Source: Pseudomonas graminis
GTDB lineage: Bacteria > Pseudomonadota > Gammaproteobacteria > Pseudomonadales > Pseudomonadaceae
Assembly (NCBI RefSeq): GCF_001705435.1
Contig: NZ_MDEN01000064.1
Coordinates: forward strand, 1-64,000
Length of the DNA: 64,000 nt
Direction of reading: 5' to 3'
The position numbers and the translations under genes were made by a program. Shown here piece after piece: positions 39,397 to 48,804 of the stretch (positions within the stretch are counted from its first letter, which is position 1; every line of letters starts with the position of its first letter). The notes under the pieces were generated by a model, which was not told the DNA's origin, did no database searches, and worked only from the letters and a program-made list of their open reading frames with translations.

Positions 39397-39822
39397 ATGC
39401 TGCGCCTCATCGCCCCCACTCTCACGCTTTTGCTCGTCGCTCCACTGTGCGCCAACGCGGCGTCCAAGCAGGATTACGAACTGAGCCAGATGCTTGATAA
39501 AGTCGCGAAGGAAAGCAGTGTCGGCACCCCACGCGCCATCAACGAAGACATCCTCGACGAAGGCTACACCGTTGAAGGCAAGATGCTGATCAACCACCTG
39601 AGCGTGCAGTCTGGCCAGGCGGCTCAGATGCGCGAAAACCCGGACGACGTCCGCGGTCAGCTGGGCGGCAGCGTGTGCCGCAACGCCGGTTACCGCCAAC
39701 TAATGGCCAAGGGCGCGATCCTGCGGTACCAGTTCACCGAATACAAAACCAACAAGCTCATCACCACCCAGGAAATCAAAGCGGCGGACTGCGCTGCCAA
39801 GCCCCCTGCCCACAAGAAGTGA
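39397..39822 (+). CDS. Small exported protein, QSregVF-like
   Basis: The 141-aa product has a signal peptide ending in ANA (about residue 21). The mature domain has SSVGTPRAINEDILDEGYTV and INHLSVQSGQAAQM, with conserved cysteines in GGSVCRNAGYR and AADCA. It resembles P. aeruginosa PA3611, founder of the 'putative quorum-sensing-regulated virulence factor' family. The virulence role is only a label and nothing in this sequence shows quorum-sensing control. AGGAG lies six bases upstream. A longer frame from 39268 lacks signal-peptide logic and is rejected. Confidence 0.83.
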   Translation: MLRLIAPTLTLLLVAPLCANAASKQDYELSQMLDKVAKESSVGTPRAINEDILDEGYTVEGKMLINHLSVQSGQAAQMRENPDDVRGQLGGSVCRNAGYRQLMAKGAILRYQFTEYKTNKLITTQEIKAADCAAKPPAHKK

Positions 39823-39838
39823 TGTAACGAGCTTTACG

Positions 39839-39873
39839 GACTGCGCGTTTCGAGCCCCCTTCAACGCGCAGTC
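39839..39873 (+). terminator. Hairpin after the QSregVF-like gene
   Basis: GACTGCGCGTT and AACGCGCAGTC form a perfect 11-bp stem with a 13-base loop, 16 bases after the stop codon. Only a weak T tract follows. Confidence 0.65.
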
Positions 39874-40200
39874 TTGCCCTCTCCGCCCCGCTACATACGC
39901 CATTCAAATTCCCGCCACTCAGCACGTCTTGCACGCTGCTTGATCGCTGATCCTGGTGCCTGCTTTTCGTTTCGCCGTGCCCATCCTGACTCATCACATT
40001 TTGCATGCAAGAAAGGGTTGCCTGCGGCACCGGTTGCCATCAATGTTTTCTCTTTTCAACCATGGATTAGTCCAGAATCGGGCGCCGCGCAGCTTTGATG
40101 CTCCCCTGTCTTCCGGATGCGCTGCGCACGCCGACGCATGAAGCGTCGCGATCCCGCCCCCTGGTGACGGTCAATGATTCTGCAGAAGGAGAAAGCGTGA
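39874..40200. other. Intergenic stretch before the LOG gene
   Basis: About 330 bases without a convincing gene. The 3' end carries AAGGAG, the ribosome binding site of the following gene. Short open frames here have no family-like features. Confidence 0.45.
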
Positions 40201-41316
40201 ATGCCGTACGTACCCAGTGACGCGTTGTCTCAGCACTTTCAGAGCAACGGAAATGACCTCACCCTCAAGGTCGAAGAGCTCCTCGGTTCGGTCGCCCCGG
40301 ACAGCCCCAATCTTCCGCTGTACCGCGACATGACCCTGACCGTCCTGCGCATGGCCCAGGACGACCTCAATCGCTGGAATGCCAAAATCACCCTGCAAGC
40401 GTTACGCGAACTGGAAAATGCTTTCCGGGTGCTCGAACGATTCAAAGGCCGGCGCAAGGTCACCGTGTTCGGCTCCGCCCGCACACCCCTCGAACATCCT
40501 GTTTATGCGCTGGCCCGTGAACTGGGCAAGCAGCTGGCCGCTTCGGACCTGATGGTCATCACCGGCGCCGGTGGAGGGATCATGGCCGCGGCCCACGAAG
40601 GCGCCGGTCTGGATCACAGCCTGGGCTTCAATATCACCCTGCCCTTCGAGCAGCACGCCAATGCGACCGTGGATGGCACCGGCAATCTGCTGCCGTTCCA
40701 CTTCTTCTTCACGCGTAAGCTGTTTTTCGTCAAAGAGGCCGATGCGCTGGTGCTCTGCCCAGGCGGGTTTGGCACCCTCGACGAAGCGCTGGAAGTGCTG
40801 ACGCTGATCCAGACTGGCAAAAGTCCGCTGGTTCCGATCGTGCTGCTGGATGCCCCGGGCGGGACCTTCTGGGAAGGAGCGCTCAGCTTCATCAGAAATG
40901 AGCTGGAGACGAACAAGTACATTCTGCCTACGGACATGAACCTGATGAAGCTGGTGTACAGCGCCGATGAGGCCGTCGCCGAGATCAACCGCTTCTACAG
41001 CAACTTTCACTCCAGCCGCTGGCTGAAGAACACCTTCGTCATTCGCATGCACCACGCCCTGAGCGAACAGGCGCTGAACGCCCTGCAGGACAGGTTTGTC
41101 GATCTGCGGTTAAGCGGCGACTTCCAGCAATTCGGGCATCAGGACGAATATGACGAAGCGCAGTTCAGCCATCTCACCCGTCTGGCATTCGCTTTCAACG
41201 GCCGCAATCATGGCCGCTTGCGCGAACTGGTGGACTGCATAAACCTGGAGGAAAACTGGGCAAGACCTGCGCACTCTCAGCAGGCCCGAGGGAGCGAGCC
41301 TGTGAAATCGATGTGA
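40201..41316 (+). CDS. LOG family protein (TIGR00730-like)
   Basis: The LOG family includes cytokinin-activating phosphoribohydrolases and bacterial nucleotide 5'-monophosphate nucleosidases. The 371-aa product has VFGSARTP near 89-96, GAGGGIMAAAHEGA, and the signature PGGFGTLDE near residues 187-195. An N-terminal helical extension (1-80) and a C-terminal extension (about 290-371) make it longer than LOG itself. The substrate is uncertain. GGAG precedes the ATG. It converges with recX. Confidence 0.9.
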   Translation: MPYVPSDALSQHFQSNGNDLTLKVEELLGSVAPDSPNLPLYRDMTLTVLRMAQDDLNRWNAKITLQALRELENAFRVLERFKGRRKVTVFGSARTPLEHPVYALARELGKQLAASDLMVITGAGGGIMAAAHEGAGLDHSLGFNITLPFEQHANATVDGTGNLLPFHFFFTRKLFFVKEADALVLCPGGFGTLDEALEVLTLIQTGKSPLVPIVLLDAPGGTFWEGALSFIRNELETNKYILPTDMNLMKLVYSADEAVAEINRFYSNFHSSRWLKNTFVIRMHHALSEQALNALQDRFVDLRLSGDFQQFGHQDEYDEAQFSHLTRLAFAFNGRNHGRLRELVDCINLEENWARPAHSQQARGSEPVKSM

Positions 41317-41331
41317 CGGTGCATGCTTGAG

Positions 41332-41347
41332 GGCGCGTCTGCGCGCC
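41332..41347. terminator. Short GC hairpin between convergent genes
   Basis: GGCGCG and CGCGCC with a 4-base loop lie between the LOG gene and recX. No T-run follows, and the call is weak. Confidence 0.35.
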
Positions 41348-41364
41348 TTCAGGCAGATCACGCG

Positions 41365-41832
41365 TCAGTCGTCGTTGCCCTTGCCACTCAGCAAACGACC
41401 AATCAGCTCGGGCGGGTATCCGCGATAACTCAGAAAGCGCATCTGCTGGCCACGCTCGCGAGCATCCCTGGGCAGTTGACCGCTGAACTTGCGCTGCCAC
41501 AGCGCTTCCAGTTTCTCCCACCAGTCCACGCCGCACTCGCGCAGCGCTTGTTCGACGTCTGCACGCGGCAAGCCGCGTTGCCCCAGCTCTTCGCGGATAC
41601 GCAAAGGGCCGTGGCCAGAGCGGGCACGGTAGGAAACAAAGCTTTCGAGGTATCGGGATTCAGACAGCAGACCCTCTTCCGTCAGACGGTCGAGTGCTGC
41701 GTCAATCAATTCGGGGGGAGCGCCGCGCTGACGCAACTTGCGCGTCAGCTCGACACGACCGTGCTCGCGTCGTGCGAGCAGGTCCATTGCAGTACGCCTT
41801 ACAGCGACGGGCGTATCAAGCACAGCTGGCAT
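41365..41832 (-). CDS. recX: Recombination regulator RecX
   Basis: RecX binds RecA filaments and limits their extension. The 155-aa product shows the three-helix repeats of the family, for example [20 protein letters not shown] and [15 protein letters not shown]. It lies eight bases after recA on the same strand, the standard arrangement in which recX is made by readthrough from recA. Confidence 0.95.
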   Translation of the reverse strand: MPAVLDTPVAVRRTAMDLLARREHGRVELTRKLRQRGAPPELIDAALDRLTEEGLLSESRYLESFVSYRARSGHGPLRIREELGQRGLPRADVEQALRECGVDWWEKLEALWQRKFSGQLPRDARERGQQMRFLSYRGYPPELIGRLLSGKGNDD

Positions 41833-41840
41833 GGCGGTGA

Positions 41841-42905
41841 TCAGATGTCCGCGTCAGCTTCGACTTCAGCCACATCGTCTGCCGCTACGCGGGACGACTG
41901 GGCCTTCACATCAGGCGCTGCCGTCAGCAGCTTCTCGCGAATCTGCCTTTCGAGGGTGGTACCGATTTCCGGGTTGTCCGCCAGGAACTTCGCGGAGTTG
42001 GCCTTACCCTGACCGATCTTGCTGCCCTGGTAGCTGTACCAGGCACCGGATTTCTCCAGCAGACCGTGCAGCACGCCGAGGTCGATGATCTCGCCGTTAC
42101 GGTAGATGCCCTTGCCGTAGAGAATCTGGAACTCAGCCTGACGGAACGGCGGAGCCACCTTGTTCTTGACGACTTTGACGCGGGTTTCACTACCGACGAC
42201 TTCGTCGCCTTCCTTGACCGCGCCCGTGCGACGGATGTCCAGACGGACCGATGCGTAGAACTTCAGCGCGTTACCACCGGTAGTGGTCTCCGGGCTGCCG
42301 AACATCACGCCGATCTTCATACGGATCTGGTTAATGAAGATAACCAGGCAGTTGGCAGTTTTGATGTTACCGGTGATCTTACGCAGCGCCTGGGACATCA
42401 GTCGGGCTTGCAGGCCGACGTGCATGTCGCCCATTTCGCCTTCGATTTCAGCCTTTGGCACCAGAGCGGCAACGGAGTCGACGACGATGACGTCGATCGC
42501 GTTCGAACGCACCAGCATGTCGGTGATTTCGAGGGCCTGTTCGCCGGTGTCTGGCTGAGAGACCAGCAGGTCATCGACGTTGACGCCCAGCTTGCCGGCG
42601 TACTCTGGATCGAGCGCGTGCTCGGCGTCGACGAATGCGCAGGTGGCGCCCATTTTCTGGGCTTCTGCGATGACGGACAGAGTGAGGGTAGTTTTACCCG
42701 AAGATTCCGGGCCGTAGATTTCAACGATCCGGCCTTTTGGCAGGCCACCGATACCGAGTGCGATATCGAGGCCCAGCGAGCCGGTGGAGATAGCAGGAAT
42801 AGCCTGGCGGTCATGGTCACCCATGCGCATTACGGCACCTTTGCCGAACTGACGCTCGATCTGACCCAAGGCCGCAGCCAAGGCTTTCTTCTTGTTGTCG
42901 TCCAT
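41841..42905 (-). CDS. recA: Recombinase RecA
   Basis: RecA forms filaments on single-stranded DNA, promotes strand exchange and stimulates LexA self-cleavage. The 354-aa product has Walker A GPESSGKT at 65-72, Walker [14 protein letters not shown], the L1/L2 loops (GEMGDMHVG and [15 protein letters not shown]), and an acidic C-terminal tail. A LexA box lies about 45 bases upstream of the ATG. Confidence 0.98.
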   Translation of the reverse strand: MDDNKKKALAAALGQIERQFGKGAVMRMGDHDRQAIPAISTGSLGLDIALGIGGLPKGRIVEIYGPESSGKTTLTLSVIAEAQKMGATCAFVDAEHALDPEYAGKLGVNVDDLLVSQPDTGEQALEITDMLVRSNAIDVIVVDSVAALVPKAEIEGEMGDMHVGLQARLMSQALRKITGNIKTANCLVIFINQIRMKIGVMFGSPETTTGGNALKFYASVRLDIRRTGAVKEGDEVVGSETRVKVVKNKVAPPFRQAEFQILYGKGIYRNGEIIDLGVLHGLLEKSGAWYSYQGSKIGQGKANSAKFLADNPEIGTTLERQIREKLLTAAPDVKAQSSRVAADDVAEVEADADI

Positions 42906-42947
42906 TGAATCCTCTCGTAATAGGTTAGGCCTTGACGGCCGATATAA

Positions 42948-42963
42948 CTGTATAAGTAGCCAG
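42948..42963. promoter_or_regulatory. LexA box (SOS box) of recA
   Basis: CTG-TATAAGTAGC-CAG matches the CTG-N10-CAG LexA consensus, with an AT-rich start typical of gammaproteobacterial SOS boxes. It sits within the recA promoter region. Confidence 0.88.
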
Positions 42964-42990
42964 TATTATTCCACAGGGTCCGACGCGCGC

Positions 42991-43491
42991 CTACCCCTGA
43001 TTTGGTATTTCTCCGCGAGAGAGCCGGACAAGCCCCTCTAGCGCGGCGATCACCGTTTGTCGGCGGACCGCATCGCGGTCACCTGCAAATAGAAACCGCT
43101 CGGCGATCAATCGTTCCGCCACACCCCAGCAGACCCACACCGTGCCCACGGGTTTCTCCAGCGAGCCCCCGTCCGGCCCGGCCACGCCGCTGACCGCGAC
43201 CGAAAACTGCGCGCCGCTGTTGGCCTGCGCGCCCCTTGCCATGGCCTCGACCACTTCGCGACTGACGGCACCGACTTGCGCAAACACCGCTTCCGGCACT
43301 GCCAGTTGTCGGGTCTTCTGCCGGTTGGAGTAAGTGACATACCCGGCCTCGAACCAGGCCGAGCTCCCCGGGATTCGGGTGATGGCTTCGGCGATACCGC
43401 CTCCGGTGCAGGATTCGGCAGTGCTGACCTGCGCGCCTGTTGCCAACAGTTGCTGGCCCAGGGTTGCTGCCAGATGGGTAATGTCATCCAC
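42991..43491 (-). CDS. pncC: Nicotinamide-nucleotide amidase PncC (CinA C-terminal domain)
   Basis: PncC deamidates nicotinamide mononucleotide in NAD recycling. The product contains only the CinA C-terminal domain, with the signature TAESCTGGGIAEAIT and AVSGVAGPDGG. I chose the GTG (VDDITHLAATL, 166 aa) because GGAGA lies seven bases upstream and the family begins here. A longer frame from 43557 adds 22 residues without support. It lies upstream of recA on the same strand. Confidence 0.92.
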   Translation of the reverse strand: MDDITHLAATLGQQLLATGAQVSTAESCTGGGIAEAITRIPGSSAWFEAGYVTYSNRQKTRQLAVPEAVFAQVGAVSREVVEAMARGAQANSGAQFSVAVSGVAGPDGGSLEKPVGTVWVCWGVAERLIAERFLFAGDRDAVRRQTVIAALEGLVRLSRGEIPNQG

Positions 43492-43595
43492 GGGAGATTC
43501 TCCGTATCGGTCGAGGCGAAGCAGACACGCTACACCAGCCGGGTCGATCTGCAACACAGGACGCGACCTGAATCCGGATCACGCCTGCAAGACAC

Positions 43596-43727
43596 TCATT
43601 TGCGCTCCGGTTTTTCGGGGCAGGGTTTCTTGACGGTTTCCACGATGGTTTCCCGTGGACGTCGCTTGGCCTCCTCCAGAGGGATGAAACGGCCGTTGGT
43701 TGAATCTCGTCCTCGCTTGCGTTGCAT
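43596..43727 (-). CDS. Small conserved-type hypothetical protein (43 aa)
   Basis: An open frame of 43 codons starts at ATG with AAGGAT six bases upstream and encodes a highly charged peptide: MQRKRGRDSTNGRF at the N-terminus, IPLEEAKRRPRET in the middle and KKPCPEKPERK at the end. There is no transmembrane segment. A gene of about this size in this position is, as I remember, present in other Pseudomonas genomes. Its function is unknown. It lies between pncC and the divergent mutS. Confidence 0.6.
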   Translation of the reverse strand: MQRKRGRDSTNGRFIPLEEAKRRPRETIVETVKKPCPEKPERK

Positions 43728-43975
43728 GGTGCAATCCTTGTCGATGATGCCGCCTCCAGTCGGGCGGTGCTCGACATCCTAGCCAGCTCGAAGCGCTTCG
43801 TGTCGGTTCGGAAACGCGCCGTGACGAATCAGCCGGACCTGCGGCCCGCGAACGTGCGTGGTAACCTTGCCGCCATCGCAAAAGCAATCGGACATGACGT
43901 CGAGCCACGTAGGTGGAATCCACGTCGTCGCCCGAAACTTGCCTCAATCTCCTACAGAATTTGCCTAAATAACTG

Positions 43976-46555
43976 ATGAATAAAGCAATTTCCGACCTCT
44001 CCTCGCACACCCCCATGATGCAGCAGTACTGGCGGCTGAAAAATCAGCACCCCGACCAGTTGATGTTTTATCGCATGGGTGACTTCTACGAGATCTTCTA
44101 CGAAGACGCCAAGAAGGCGGCCAAGCTGCTCGACATCACGTTGACCGCCCGGGGCCAGTCAGCAGGGCAAAGCATTCCCATGTGCGGCATCCCCTATCAC
44201 GCAGCGGAAGGCTATCTGGCCAAGCTGGTGAAATTGGGCGAGTCCGTGGTCATCTGTGAACAGATCGGCGATCCGGCGACCAGCAAAGGCCCGGTTGATC
44301 GTCAGGTGGTGCGCATCATCACGCCGGGCACCGTCAGCGACGAAGCGTTGCTGGACGAGCGTCGGGACAACTTGATCGCCGCCGTACTGGGCGACGAGCG
44401 CCTGTTCGGCCTTGCCGTGCTCGACATCACCAGCGGCAATTTCACGGTGCTGGAAATCAAGGGCTGGGAAAACCTGCTGGCCGAGCTTGAGCGTATCAAC
44501 CCGGTGGAACTGCTGATTCCCGATGATTGGCCCCAGGGCCTGCCAGCGGAAAAACGTCGCGGAGCCCGTCGTCGCGCGCCGTGGGATTTCGAACGCGATT
44601 CGGCGCATAAAAGCCTGTGCCAGCAATTCTCCACTCAGGACCTGAAAGGCTTCGGCTGCGAGAACCTGACCCTGGCAATCGGCGCGGCCGGCTGTCTGCT
44701 GAGTTACGCCAAGGAAACCCAGCGCACGGCATTGCCTCACTTGCGCAGCCTGCGCCATGAACGCCTCGACGATACGGTGATTCTGGACGGCGCCAGCCGT
44801 CGCAATCTGGAACTCGACACCAATCTGGTGGGCGGCCGGGACAACACGCTGCAATCGGTCATGGATCGCTGCCAGACCGCCATGGCCACGCGCCTGTTGA
44901 CCCGCTGGCTGAACCGGCCATTGCGCGATCTGCGCATCCTTCAGGCCCGGCAGGAATCAATCGGTTGCTTCCTTGAACGCTATCGCTTCGAGAACCTGCA
45001 GCCGCAACTGAAAGAGATCGGCGACATCGAGCGCATTCTCGCGCGCATCGGCCTGCGTAACGCCCGTCCCCGTGACCTGGCGCGTCTGCGTGATGCCCTG
45101 AGCGCGTTGCCCGAACTGCAATTGGCGCTGGCGGAGCTTGAAGCGCCGCACATTCAGCAATTGGCGAAAACCGCGAGCACCTACCCGGAGCTCGCCGACC
45201 TGCTGCAACGCGCAATCATCGACAATCCGCCTGCCGTCATTCGCGACGGCGGCGTACTGAAGACCGGTTACGACGCCGAGCTCGACGAGTTGCTGTCCCT
45301 GAGCGAGAACGCCGGGCAGTTCCTGATCGATCTGGAAACACGGGAGAAGGCGCGCACCGGGCTGGCCAACCTCAAGGTCGGCTACAACCGGGTGCACGGC
45401 TACTTCATCGAGCTGCCGAGCAAGCAGGCGGAACAGGCGCCGGCCGATTACATCCGCCGTCAAACGCTCAAGGGCGCCGAGCGTTTCATCACCCCCGAGC
45501 TCAAGGAATTCGAAGACAAGGCGTTGTCGGCCAAGAGCCGCGCGCTGGCTCGGGAAAAAATGCTGTACGAGACGCTGCTGGAAGACCTGATCGGGCACCT
45601 TGCGCCGCTGCAGGACACCGCCGCGGCGCTGGCCGAGCTGGATGTGCTGAGCAACCTGGCCGAGCGGGCGTTGAATCTGGACCTGAACCGTCCGCGTTTC
45701 ACCGATGAGCCGTGCATGCGCATCGAGCAGGGTCGTCATCCGGTGGTTGAGCAGGTTCTGTCGTCGCCTTTCGTGGCCAACGACCTGGACTTGAACGACA
45801 GCACGCGCATGCTGGTGATCACCGGTCCTAACATGGGCGGTAAATCCACCTACATGCGCCAGACCGCTCTGATCGTGCTGCTGGCGCATATCGGCAGCTT
45901 CGTGCCGGCGGCGAGCTGCGAGCTTTCGCTGGTCGACCGTATCTTCACGCGGATCGGTTCAAGCGATGACCTGGCCGGCGGACGCTCCACCTTCATGGTG
46001 GAAATGAGCGAGACGGCGAACATTCTGCACAACGCCACCGACAAAAGCCTGGTACTGATGGATGAAGTCGGACGTGGCACCAGCACCTTCGACGGGCTCT
46101 CGCTGGCGTGGGCGGCGGCGGAATGCCTTGCCCAGCTGCGTGCGTACACGCTGTTCGCCACGCACTACTTCGAGCTGACCGTGCTGCCGGAGAGCGAGCC
46201 GCTGGTGGCCAACGTGCATCTGAATGCCACCGAGCACAACGAGCGGATTGTCTTCCTGCACCGCGTGCTGCCGGGCCCGGCGAGCCAGAGCTATGGCCTT
46301 GCCGTGGCGCAACTGGCCGGCGTGCCGGGGCGAGTCATCACGCGGGCCAAAGAGCATCTGTTGCGCCTGGAGACCACCAGCCTGCCCCACGAACAGCCCA
46401 AGGCCAAGCCGGGCAAACCGCCGCTACCGATGCAGAGCGATATGTTCGCAAGTTTGCCGCACCCTGTTCTGGACGAGTTGTCGAACCTGAAGATCGACGA
46501 CCTGACGCCGCGCCAGGCGCTTGAGTTGTTGTATTCGATGAAAACTCGCATCTAA
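43976..46555 (+). CDS. mutS: DNA mismatch repair protein MutS
   Basis: MutS recognises mismatches and recruits MutL. The 859-aa product begins with the mismatch-binding domain, containing the Phe-X-Glu motif in GDFYEIF (about 34-40). Connector, lever and clamp domains follow, then the ATPase with Walker [10 protein letters not shown] near 617-625 and [21 protein letters not shown] near residue 823 fits a beta-clamp-binding motif. It is divergent from the 43-aa gene and pncC. Confidence 0.98.
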   Translation: MNKAISDLSSHTPMMQQYWRLKNQHPDQLMFYRMGDFYEIFYEDAKKAAKLLDITLTARGQSAGQSIPMCGIPYHAAEGYLAKLVKLGESVVICEQIGDPATSKGPVDRQVVRIITPGTVSDEALLDERRDNLIAAVLGDERLFGLAVLDITSGNFTVLEIKGWENLLAELERINPVELLIPDDWPQGLPAEKRRGARRRAPWDFERDSAHKSLCQQFSTQDLKGFGCENLTLAIGAAGCLLSYAKETQRTALPHLRSLRHERLDDTVILDGASRRNLELDTNLVGGRDNTLQSVMDRCQTAMATRLLTRWLNRPLRDLRILQARQESIGCFLERYRFENLQPQLKEIGDIERILARIGLRNARPRDLARLRDALSALPELQLALAELEAPHIQQLAKTASTYPELADLLQRAIIDNPPAVIRDGGVLKTGYDAELDELLSLSENAGQFLIDLETREKARTGLANLKVGYNRVHGYFIELPSKQAEQAPADYIRRQTLKGAERFITPELKEFEDKALSAKSRALAREKMLYETLLEDLIGHLAPLQDTAAALAELDVLSNLAERALNLDLNRPRFTDEPCMRIEQGRHPVVEQVLSSPFVANDLDLNDSTRMLVITGPNMGGKSTYMRQTALIVLLAHIGSFVPAASCELSLVDRIFTRIGSSDDLAGGRSTFMVEMSETANILHNATDKSLVLMDEVGRGTSTFDGLSLAWAAAECLAQLRAYTLFATHYFELTVLPESEPLVANVHLNATEHNERIVFLHRVLPGPASQSYGLAVAQLAGVPGRVITRAKEHLLRLETTSLPHEQPKAKPGKPPLPMQSDMFASLPHPVLDELSNLKIDDLTPRQALELLYSMKTRI

Positions 46556-46794
46556 CGTGATTCGTAACAAGCTGTTAGAATCCCGCGCGGTTCGGGACGC
46601 TGTGAGCTTTTAGCCTGGCTTTACAGCGCACCTGGCCGCGTTTGAACGCAGCGAACCAAGGTCGGACATCGCCGCGCAGGACACCTTGCATGCCGCGTTG
46701 CTCGAGAAGCTGAGTTTTACGGCCGGGGGACGTCCCGTACCTGGCAAGCCGGACTGAACGGCCTTGCTGCCGCCGCCTGAGGAGAGAATTAGAA
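46556..46794. other. mutS-fdxA intergenic region
   Basis: This 239-base gap contains TTAGAAT near 46575, a possible -10 for fdxA, but no confident -35 was matched. A good ribosome binding site (GAGGAGAG) precedes fdxA. No gene is seen. Confidence 0.4.
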
Positions 46795-47118
46795 ATGACC
46801 TTCGTCGTCACCGACAACTGCATCAAGTGCAAGTACACCGACTGCGTAGAAGTCTGTCCGGTGGACTGCTTTTACGAAGGCCCGAACTTCCTGGTGATTC
46901 ACCCGGACGAGTGCATCGACTGTGCCCTTTGCGAACCTGAATGCCCTGCGAATGCGATCTTCTCGGAAGACGAGATTCCGGCCGGCATGGAGAATTTCAT
47001 TCAGCTGAACGCAGAGCTGGCTGACGTCTGGCCCAACATCACGGAACGCAAGGATGCGCTGCCGGATGCTGCGCAGTGGGATGGCAAGACCGGCAAGATC
47101 GCCGATCTGGAGCGCTAA
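46795..47118 (+). CDS. fdxA: 7Fe ferredoxin FdxA
   Basis: The 107-aa protein is an Azotobacter FdI-type ferredoxin with one [3Fe-4S] and one [4Fe-4S] cluster. Cys9, 17 and 50 are expected to bind the 3Fe cluster and Cys21, 40, 43 and 46 the 4Fe cluster, with Cys12 and Cys25 unliganded. It is an electron carrier and probable partner of ferredoxin-NADP reductase (Fpr). It is placed between mutS and rsmZ/rpoS, as is standard in Pseudomonas. Confidence 0.96.
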   Translation: MTFVVTDNCIKCKYTDCVEVCPVDCFYEGPNFLVIHPDECIDCALCEPECPANAIFSEDEIPAGMENFIQLNAELADVWPNITERKDALPDAAQWDGKTGKIADLER

Positions 47119-47147
47119 GCGTCTGGAGCGCTGCGCATTCTGCTGAC

Positions 47148-47173
47148 ACAAAAGGCCCCTCGGGGCCTTTTTG
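47148..47173 (+). terminator. fdxA terminator
   Basis: AAAAGGCCCC and GGGGCCTTTTT form a hairpin about 30 bases after fdxA, with a T-run. Confidence 0.88.
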
Positions 47174-47211
47174 CAGGGTGGACCGGTTGCGGTCGCACTT
47201 TTCTGCAGACG

Positions 47212-47344
47212 AAAAAAGGGGCGGTATGACCCGCCCACATTTTTTCCATAATCCCTTTAATCCTTGTTCATCATCCTGATGAATCGCGTCCTGCGATGTC
47301 CTTGAGCAGTCGTCCTTGACCGCTTGTACCAATCCGTCGGTACA
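47212..47344 (-). ncRNA. rsmZ: Regulatory RNA RsmZ
   Basis: On the minus strand this 133-nt RNA has eight GGA motifs (contexts CGGATT, AAGGACG, AAGGACA, AGGACG, AGGATG, AAGGATT, GGGATT, TGGAAA). The first lies in the loop of a perfect TGTACC/GGTACA stem at the 5' end (47325-47344). It ends in a GGGCGG/CCGCCC terminator with a T-run (47212-47236). Such RNAs sequester the translational repressors RsmA/RsmE. The position between fdxA and rpoS is that of rsmZ in Pseudomonas. The promoter (47351-47378) and GacA site (47516-47533) agree with the proposed 5' end. Confidence 0.93.
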
Positions 47345-47350
47345 GGACTG

Positions 47351-47378
47351 ATCTTAGTGATTTAAACGGTGAGGGCAA
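47351..47378 (-). promoter_or_regulatory. rsmZ promoter
   Basis: On the minus strand TTGCCC (47373-47378) and TAAGAT (47351-47356) are 16 bases apart, and the predicted start at 47344 lies seven bases after the -10. Confidence 0.7.
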
Positions 47379-47515
47379 GCGCCGAGAGTTTGCAGAAAAA
47401 TTCAGCCGCTGATCGACGCTCATTTTAAATTGATAATTAAATCAATGGGATAACCATCGGCTCTCAACTGACGGAGACCTGATCCTCCAAAGAAGAGACG
47501 ATAACTCACATTACG

Positions 47516-47533
47516 CGTAAGAAACGGCTTACA
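47516..47533 (-). promoter_or_regulatory. GacA upstream activating site of rsmZ
   Basis: On the minus strand this reads TGTAAG-CCGTTT-CTTACG, one mismatch from the GacA consensus TGTAAG-N6-CTTACA. Its centre is about 180 bases upstream of the proposed rsmZ start, the spacing I recall for rsmZ in P. protegens and relatives. It places rsmZ under GacS/GacA control. Confidence 0.85.
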
Positions 47534-47539
47534 GGAGGA

Positions 47540-47554
47540 GTAAGCATCACTTAC
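47540..47554. promoter_or_regulatory. Second GacA-like palindrome with 5-base spacer
   Basis: GTAAG-CATCA-CTTAC lies seven bases from the main GacA site. It has both perfect GTAAG/CTTAC arms but a spacer of five instead of six. It may be a weak accessory site or a chance palindrome. Confidence 0.4.
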
Positions 47555-47629
47555 CCGATTGTGAAAAAGACCATCGGCCTGTCCGGTCGGTGTCACGTGA
47601 CATCCATCTAAAGCGCATTCAGCTGGCAT

Positions 47630-47660
47630 AAAAAAAGCCCCGACGCGTCGGGGCTTTCGT
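47630..47660 (-). terminator. rpoS terminator
   Basis: AAAGCCCCGACGCGTCGGGGCTTT is a perfect palindromic stem. On the minus strand it ends in TTTTTT, 37 bases after the rpoS stop. Confidence 0.92.
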
Positions 47661-47696
47661 GTTGCTGTTATCTGACTTCCGCCAACCATCGGCGGT

Positions 47697-48701
47697 TTAT
47701 TGAAAGAGTGACTCGCTGGATAACCCATTCTTCTCGAGAATCTCGCGAAGGCGTTTCAACCCTTCCACTTGAATCTGCCGCACACGCTCTCGGGTCAGGC
47801 CGATTTCCAGCCCGACGTCTTCAAGGGTGCTGCTTTCATGCCCGCGCAGCCCGAATCGCCGGACAACGACTTCACGCTGTTTGTCGGTCAACTCGGACAG
47901 CCACTGGTCGATGCTCTGGGAGAGATCGTCGTCCTGAAGCAACTCGCACGGATCGGTCGGACGATCGTCCGTCAGCGTGTCGAGCAGCGTCTTGTCAGAA
48001 TCGGGGCCCAGCGACACATCCACCGAAGACACGCGCTCATTGAGGCCCAGCATGCGCTTGACCTCACCGACCGGCTTCTCCAGCAGGTTGGCGATTTCTT
48101 CGGGAGAGGGTTCGTGATCCAGCTTTTGCGTCAGCTCCCGCGCGGCGCGCAGGTAGACGTTGAGCTCTTTGACGACATGGATCGGCAGACGAATCGTGCG
48201 CGTCTGATTCATGATCGCGCGCTCGATGGTCTGACGAATCCACCAGGTGGCGTAGGTCGAGAACCGGAATCCGCGCTCCGGATCGAATTTTTCGACTGCT
48301 CGAATCAGGCCCAGATTGCCCTCTTCGATCAGGTCCAGCAATGAAAGACCACGATTGACGTAGCGCCTGGCGATTTTCACGACCAGCCGCAGATTGCTCT
48401 CAATCATACGTTTGCGCCCAGCCGGATCGCCGCTTTGCGACAGTCGCGCAAAGTGGACTTCTTCTTCCGGGGAGAGCAGGGGGGAAAAGCCGATTTCATT
48501 GAGATACAGCTGCGTAGCATCCAGTGCCCGAGTGTAGTCAATGTACTTATGCTGTTTGAGCGCTGCAGAGTTTTTGGGTTTTGCACGAACAGAAGGTGTA
48601 GCTGGCTTCTCATCCGTTGCAGAATCCAGGACGATTACGGGCTCCATGAGGAGAACCTCGTCGTCTATGTCAAACTCCGGCACTTCTTTGCTGAGAGCCA
48701 T
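47697..48701 (-). CDS. rpoS: RNA polymerase sigma factor RpoS
   Basis: RpoS directs stationary-phase and general stress transcription. The 334-aa product has region 1.2/2 ([13 protein letters not shown], then [20 protein letters not shown] in region 2.3-2.4), region 3 ([13 protein letters not shown]) and the region 4 helix-turn-helix ([19 protein letters not shown]). AAAGGA precedes the ATG. The acidic N-terminus [11 protein letters not shown] is typical of Pseudomonas RpoS. It follows nlpD by about 100 bases, and part of its promoter is expected inside nlpD. Confidence 0.98.
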   Translation of the reverse strand: MALSKEVPEFDIDDEVLLMEPVIVLDSATDEKPATPSVRAKPKNSAALKQHKYIDYTRALDATQLYLNEIGFSPLLSPEEEVHFARLSQSGDPAGRKRMIESNLRLVVKIARRYVNRGLSLLDLIEEGNLGLIRAVEKFDPERGFRFSTYATWWIRQTIERAIMNQTRTIRLPIHVVKELNVYLRAARELTQKLDHEPSPEEIANLLEKPVGEVKRMLGLNERVSSVDVSLGPDSDKTLLDTLTDDRPTDPCELLQDDDLSQSIDQWLSELTDKQREVVVRRFGLRGHESSTLEDVGLEIGLTRERVRQIQVEGLKRLREILEKNGLSSESLFQ

Positions 48702-48804
48702 TGTTATAGTCCTTTGGTGAGTTCGACCTCAAGCTCCAGTGACGCCTTCTTCCGTGGCAGCACTTGAGCCTGTCCCCTCTACGCAGGAACAGGCTGACAA
48801 CCGA

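Noticed and set aside
47212..47344. CRISPR-like reading of repeated GGA units
   Set aside because: The repeats are 3-base motifs in an sRNA, with no direct repeats of CRISPR length and no cas genes in the window.
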